Shown here one piece after another: positions 6,126-8,467 of a stretch of 8,467 bases of DNA. How positions within the stretch are numbered: position 1 is the stretch's first letter; the number at the start of each line of letters is the position of its first letter. Location: positions 1 through 8,467 of the forward strand of contig CAZFHL010000028.1 in assembly GCA_964519145.1 (NCBI GenBank). The letters are read 5' to 3'. The notes beneath the pieces were generated by a model. It had not been told where the DNA came from. It worked only from the letters and a program-made list of their open reading frames with translations, and did not search any database. The translations under genes and the position numbers were made by a program. This stretch comes from CAZFHL01 sp964519145 (GTDB taxonomy: Bacteria > Patescibacteriota > Minisyncoccia > Phycocordibacterales > WO2-35-19).

Positions 6126-8467
6126 ATGATACAAAGATTCTTTACATCTTTAATAAATTTTTATAAAACATTCGGCATCAGTCAAAAGCTTTTTTCAAAT
6201 AGTCTTTTTTGGAGCACGGATAAATTTTTGCTAAAATTTTCCTCGTGCTCGGCTCAGTCAGCCTCGCAAGCCTCCAAAAAAGACTATTTGAAAAAAGCTT
6301 TTGACAATCTATTAAACAAAAAACTGATTTTGGTGCCAATTATTTTAATGATGATATTTCCATTATCATTGTTTGGCGCACATTGTCCTGCGGGGCAGAC
6401 TCATATAGATGTACCCAATGGTGGTGGAGTGAGGTGTGTAAATCAAGGAAACCCCACACCAGGCCAACAAGCCACTCAACCAACACCACGAACAAACAGT
6501 GGTTCTTCTTGGGGAGTAGATTGGCTTGGAGAAAAGATATTTACATTTATAGGACAAGTTTTGATGGGACTTTCTTCTCTTGTATTAATTATCTCGGGTT
6601 ATTTATTTGATTATATAGTACAACAGTCAATCCAAAATATGTCTGAATGGATTGGGGGTACACAAGAAGGAACACTAGGAAAAGGAATTTTAGACGCATG
6701 GAAAACACTTCGTGATGTAGCAAATTTAGCTTTTATATTTGTCTTAGTTTACACAGCTTTTAAAGCTATGTTTGATTTAAATCCAGCAGGTGTAGGCACA
6801 ACCATAAGAAACATAGTTATTATTGCTATGGTTATGAATTTTAGTCTTTTCTTTTGCAAAGTTGTTATAGACGCTTCAAACATTGCTTCTATTGGTTTTT
6901 ACAACGCAATTACAACTTCAAATAGTACAACACTAACCGCTGCTGAAAATGGTAGCATGGTGGCTCGTACAGTAAATTTTGATGATAAAAGTATATCTGG
7001 TGGTTATATGAGAATGCTTGGTATGCAGACTTGGTTTAGTGCTGATGTATTTAAATCTGGTATGGGAGCTATGAATGTTTTAGTTGTTGGTATTATGTCT
7101 TCGGTATTTATGCTGATATTGGCTGTTATACTTTTGGTTGCAGGTTTAATGTTCGCAGCCAGGTTTATAGTCCTTATTTTTGTAATGATACTATCACCAC
7201 TTGCTTTAATTGCATATATAATACCAAACCAAAAAAGTCAATTTGATACATGGAAAAATGCTCTTATAGATCAATCATTTTTTGCTCCAATGTTTTTTGC
7301 TTTGACTTGGGTCACTTTTAAAATAGGTTCATCTTTGGCTGCAAATTTAACAGTATCGGGTGGAGTTCCTCAACAATGGACACATTTAATCACAACTCCA
7401 CAAAATGCTCTTGGTTTGCTCCTAAATTATGTGATTATAATAGGTATGTCTGTTTTAGCCTTAGTCCAAGCAAAAAGTATGGCTAGTAAAACACTATTTT
7501 TTGATAAAATAACATCTGGAATTGGCACAGTAGCCGTAGGTGGAGCCGCTTGGATGGGTAGAAAATCTTTAGGTCAAGTGGCTGCTAGAGCAAACCAATC
7601 AAATTGGCTTAGAGACAAGGCTAGGTCTGGAAGTTTGCTAGGTAAAGCTGGCCTTTGGACAACAGGAAAGGTGGCAAGTGGTAGTTTTGATGCGAGGTCT
7701 GTACCTTATGCAAATAAAATCCCAGGTCTTGGTGGTGCGCTTGGTGTTCTTGGTGCAGCTGGAGGGGCAGGTGGTGCTGTAGCAATGATAGAGAAAAAAG
7801 CAAAAGAAAAAGCTGCATATTATAAAAAATACTATACTCAATCTGATGCAGAAAAAGCACAACTTAAAAAAATAAGGGATGAGGCTGAAAATGATACAGC
7901 ACATAGAGCTGAGATTAATAAAATAAGAAGAGATAATTTAGACACGGCCAATCAAGCTGTTCGTTCAGCAGAGGCAGAAGAACAAACTTATTTACAAACT
8001 CATGCAGCACCAGAGCTTCAAGCAATTACTGACGCTAAAACAAATATAGACAGTATAAAACAACAAAAAGTTCAAGCTAGTGCGGAGTTAAACAGTGCGA
8101 TACAAAGTGGTGACAAAAACAGAATCAAGCAGGCAACAGACATAAATAATACATTAACTGAAGATTTTAGAATAGCAAGAGAGGATTTGGCAGAGAAAGA
8201 AAAAGCCTTATCAGCAAAGAAAAAGGATTTTATAAGAATGGATGTTAATTATAGAAATATAAATAATAAAATAAAAGAAGCCGAAGATTCATATCAAACA
8301 GCAGAAACAAGATTTAATCAAAAAGGTATTGCTGATGATGAATTGTCTATGGAAATAAAAGGTCTTTCGAATGATGTGATAAATAAACGAATAAAAGAAG
8401 CCCAAGGTCTTTCAAATAGTGATATAAAGAAAAAAATAGAAGGGGAGGCTGATCGTGCTGAGAAGTC
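6126..8467 (+). CDS. TrbL/VirB6-like polytopic membrane protein, 3' end outside window
   Basis: The ORF stays open for 780 codons to the window edge. Native residues 1-18 are followed by residues 19-60 from an inserted palindromic element, a first hydrophobic segment (about 67-83, LILVPIILMMIFPLSLF), a short Pro/Thr/Gly-rich exported loop with two Cys, and then about six to eight membrane segments between residues 138 and 452. Typical wording includes NIVIIAMVMNFSLFF with VVIDASNIASIGFYNAI, FAARFIVLIFVMILSPLALIAYIIP, and GSFDARSVP (about 518-526). I associate these with Parcubacteria relatives of TrbL/VirB6, the inner-membrane channel component of type IV secretion systems. From about residue 555 the chain is a long charged coiled-coil (Glu/Lys/Gln/Ala-rich) that reaches the edge. 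The start is the only ATG before the first membrane segment that keeps its basic n-region, so translation must pass through the element. Partners such as VirB4 are not in view. Confidence 0.85.
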   Translation, partial: MIQRFFTSLINFYKTFGISQKLFSNSLFWSTDKFLLKFSSCSAQSASQASKKDYLKKAFDNLLNKKLILVPIILMMIFPLSLFGAHCPAGQTHIDVPNGGGVRCVNQGNPTPGQQATQPTPRTNSGSSWGVDWLGEKIFTFIGQVLMGLSSLVLIISGYLFDYIVQQSIQNMSEWIGGTQEGTLGKGILDAWKTLRDVANLAFIFVLVYTAFKAMFDLNPAGVGTTIRNIVIIAMVMNFSLFFCKVVIDASNIASIGFYNAITTSNSTTLTAAENGSMVARTVNFDDKSISGGYMRMLGMQTWFSADVFKSGMGAMNVLVVGIMSSVFMLILAVILLVAGLMFAARFIVLIFVMILSPLALIAYIIPNQKSQFDTWKNALIDQSFFAPMFFALTWVTFKIGSSLAANLTVSGGVPQQWTHLITTPQNALGLLLNYVIIIGMSVLALVQAKSMASKTLFFDKITSGIGTVAVGGAAWMGRKSLGQVAARANQSNWLRDKARSGSLLGKAGLWTTGKVASGSFDARSVPYANKIPGLGGALGVLGAAGGAGGAVAMIEKKAKEKAAYYKKYYTQSDAEKAQLKKIRDEAENDTAHRAEINKIRRDNLDTANQAVRSAEAEEQTYLQTHAAPELQAITDAKTNIDSIKQQKVQASAELNSAIQSGDKNRIKQATDINNTLTEDFRIAREDLAEKEKALSAKKKDFIRMDVNYRNINNKIKEAEDSYQTAETRFNQKGIADDELSMEIKGLSNDVINKRIKEAQGLSNSDIKKKIEGEADRAEK
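6182..6304 (-). repeat. 123-bp palindromic element, copy B (inverted, in-frame insertion)
   Basis: This copy is the reverse complement of the element at 3935-4057 and has exactly the same length, arm length (29 nt) and core length (65 nt). Its arms are perfect: 34 uninterrupted complementary positions (6181-6214 with 6272-6305). The core read on the minus strand matches the other copy at 51 of 65 positions. The same two hairpins form: hairpin 1 at 6246-6268 with GGCT/AGCC, tandem G-A/A-G and the GACTG loop, and hairpin 2 at 6218-6242 with the AGCA loop. It enters the host gene at the same codon phase as the other copy (first T is a third codon position) and leaves the frame open. Perfect arms suggest a younger insertion, or ongoing correction between the arms. 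Confidence 0.92.

Noticed and set aside
6119..6166. ATG at 6119 as the start of the last gene
   Set aside because: It is in another frame and meets a TAA after 15 codons; the ATG at 6126 is in the frame of the membrane protein.
6366..6610. Short ORFs on both strands over the start of the TrbL-like gene
   Set aside because: The open frame through this region continues into clear membrane segments; the short ORFs are Cys/Trp/Ser-rich shadows.
7621..7904. Two minus-strand ORFs rich in His, Leu, Phe and Cys
   Set aside because: They are antisense to the Gly-rich and coiled-coil part of the TrbL-like gene and overlap each other.

Overview
The window is AT-rich DNA with tight gene packing, standard stop codons (TAA and TAG seen) and no visible Shine-Dalgarno sequences. 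Protein style suggests a Candidate Phyla Radiation bacterium, most likely Parcubacteria/Patescibacteria. The clue is an rsmA gene followed by exported Asn/Ser/Thr-rich proteins and a polytopic TrbL/VirB6-like protein with a Parcubacteria-typical wording. This is an inference from family resemblance, not from a database search.

Layout. A small unknown gene lies on the minus strand (8-268). Divergent from it is a 123-residue unknown gene (398-769), closed by a perfect 36-bp palindromic terminator (770-805). Next come rsmA (823-1611), a membrane-anchored helical protein (1619-2458), an exported Cys-containing protein (2472-3860), a large exported protein with a discoidin (F5/8 type C)-like domain (3915-6086), and a TrbL/VirB6-like membrane protein that runs off the right edge (6126-8467). 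The last four genes look like part of an envelope or type IV secretion-like locus: an anchored protein, two secreted proteins, one with a probable ligand-binding module, and a channel-like protein. No ATPase, pilin or other diagnostic partner is in view.

The most interesting thing here is not a gene. A 123-bp palindromic element occurs twice, in opposite orientations (3935-4057 and 6182-6304). Each copy sits inside the first 20 to 60 bases of one of two neighbouring genes, just before the signal peptide or first membrane segment. The element is 41 codons long and both copies are stop-free in the host frame, so both genes appear to be translated through it. The 65-nt cores are 51/65 identical, and all 14 differences fall into 7 base-paired positions that keep pairing (covariation), with hairpin loops and a tandem G-A/A-G internal loop unchanged. 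This looks like a structured, protein-inserting palindromic element similar in concept to the Rickettsia palindromic elements, but in a different kind of bacterium.

A second theme is gene expression. Most genes have a TATAAT-like box only about 6 to 12 nt before the start codon, and two of these boxes overlap the stop codon of the preceding gene. This predicts leaderless or nearly leaderless mRNAs and a separate promoter for most genes.
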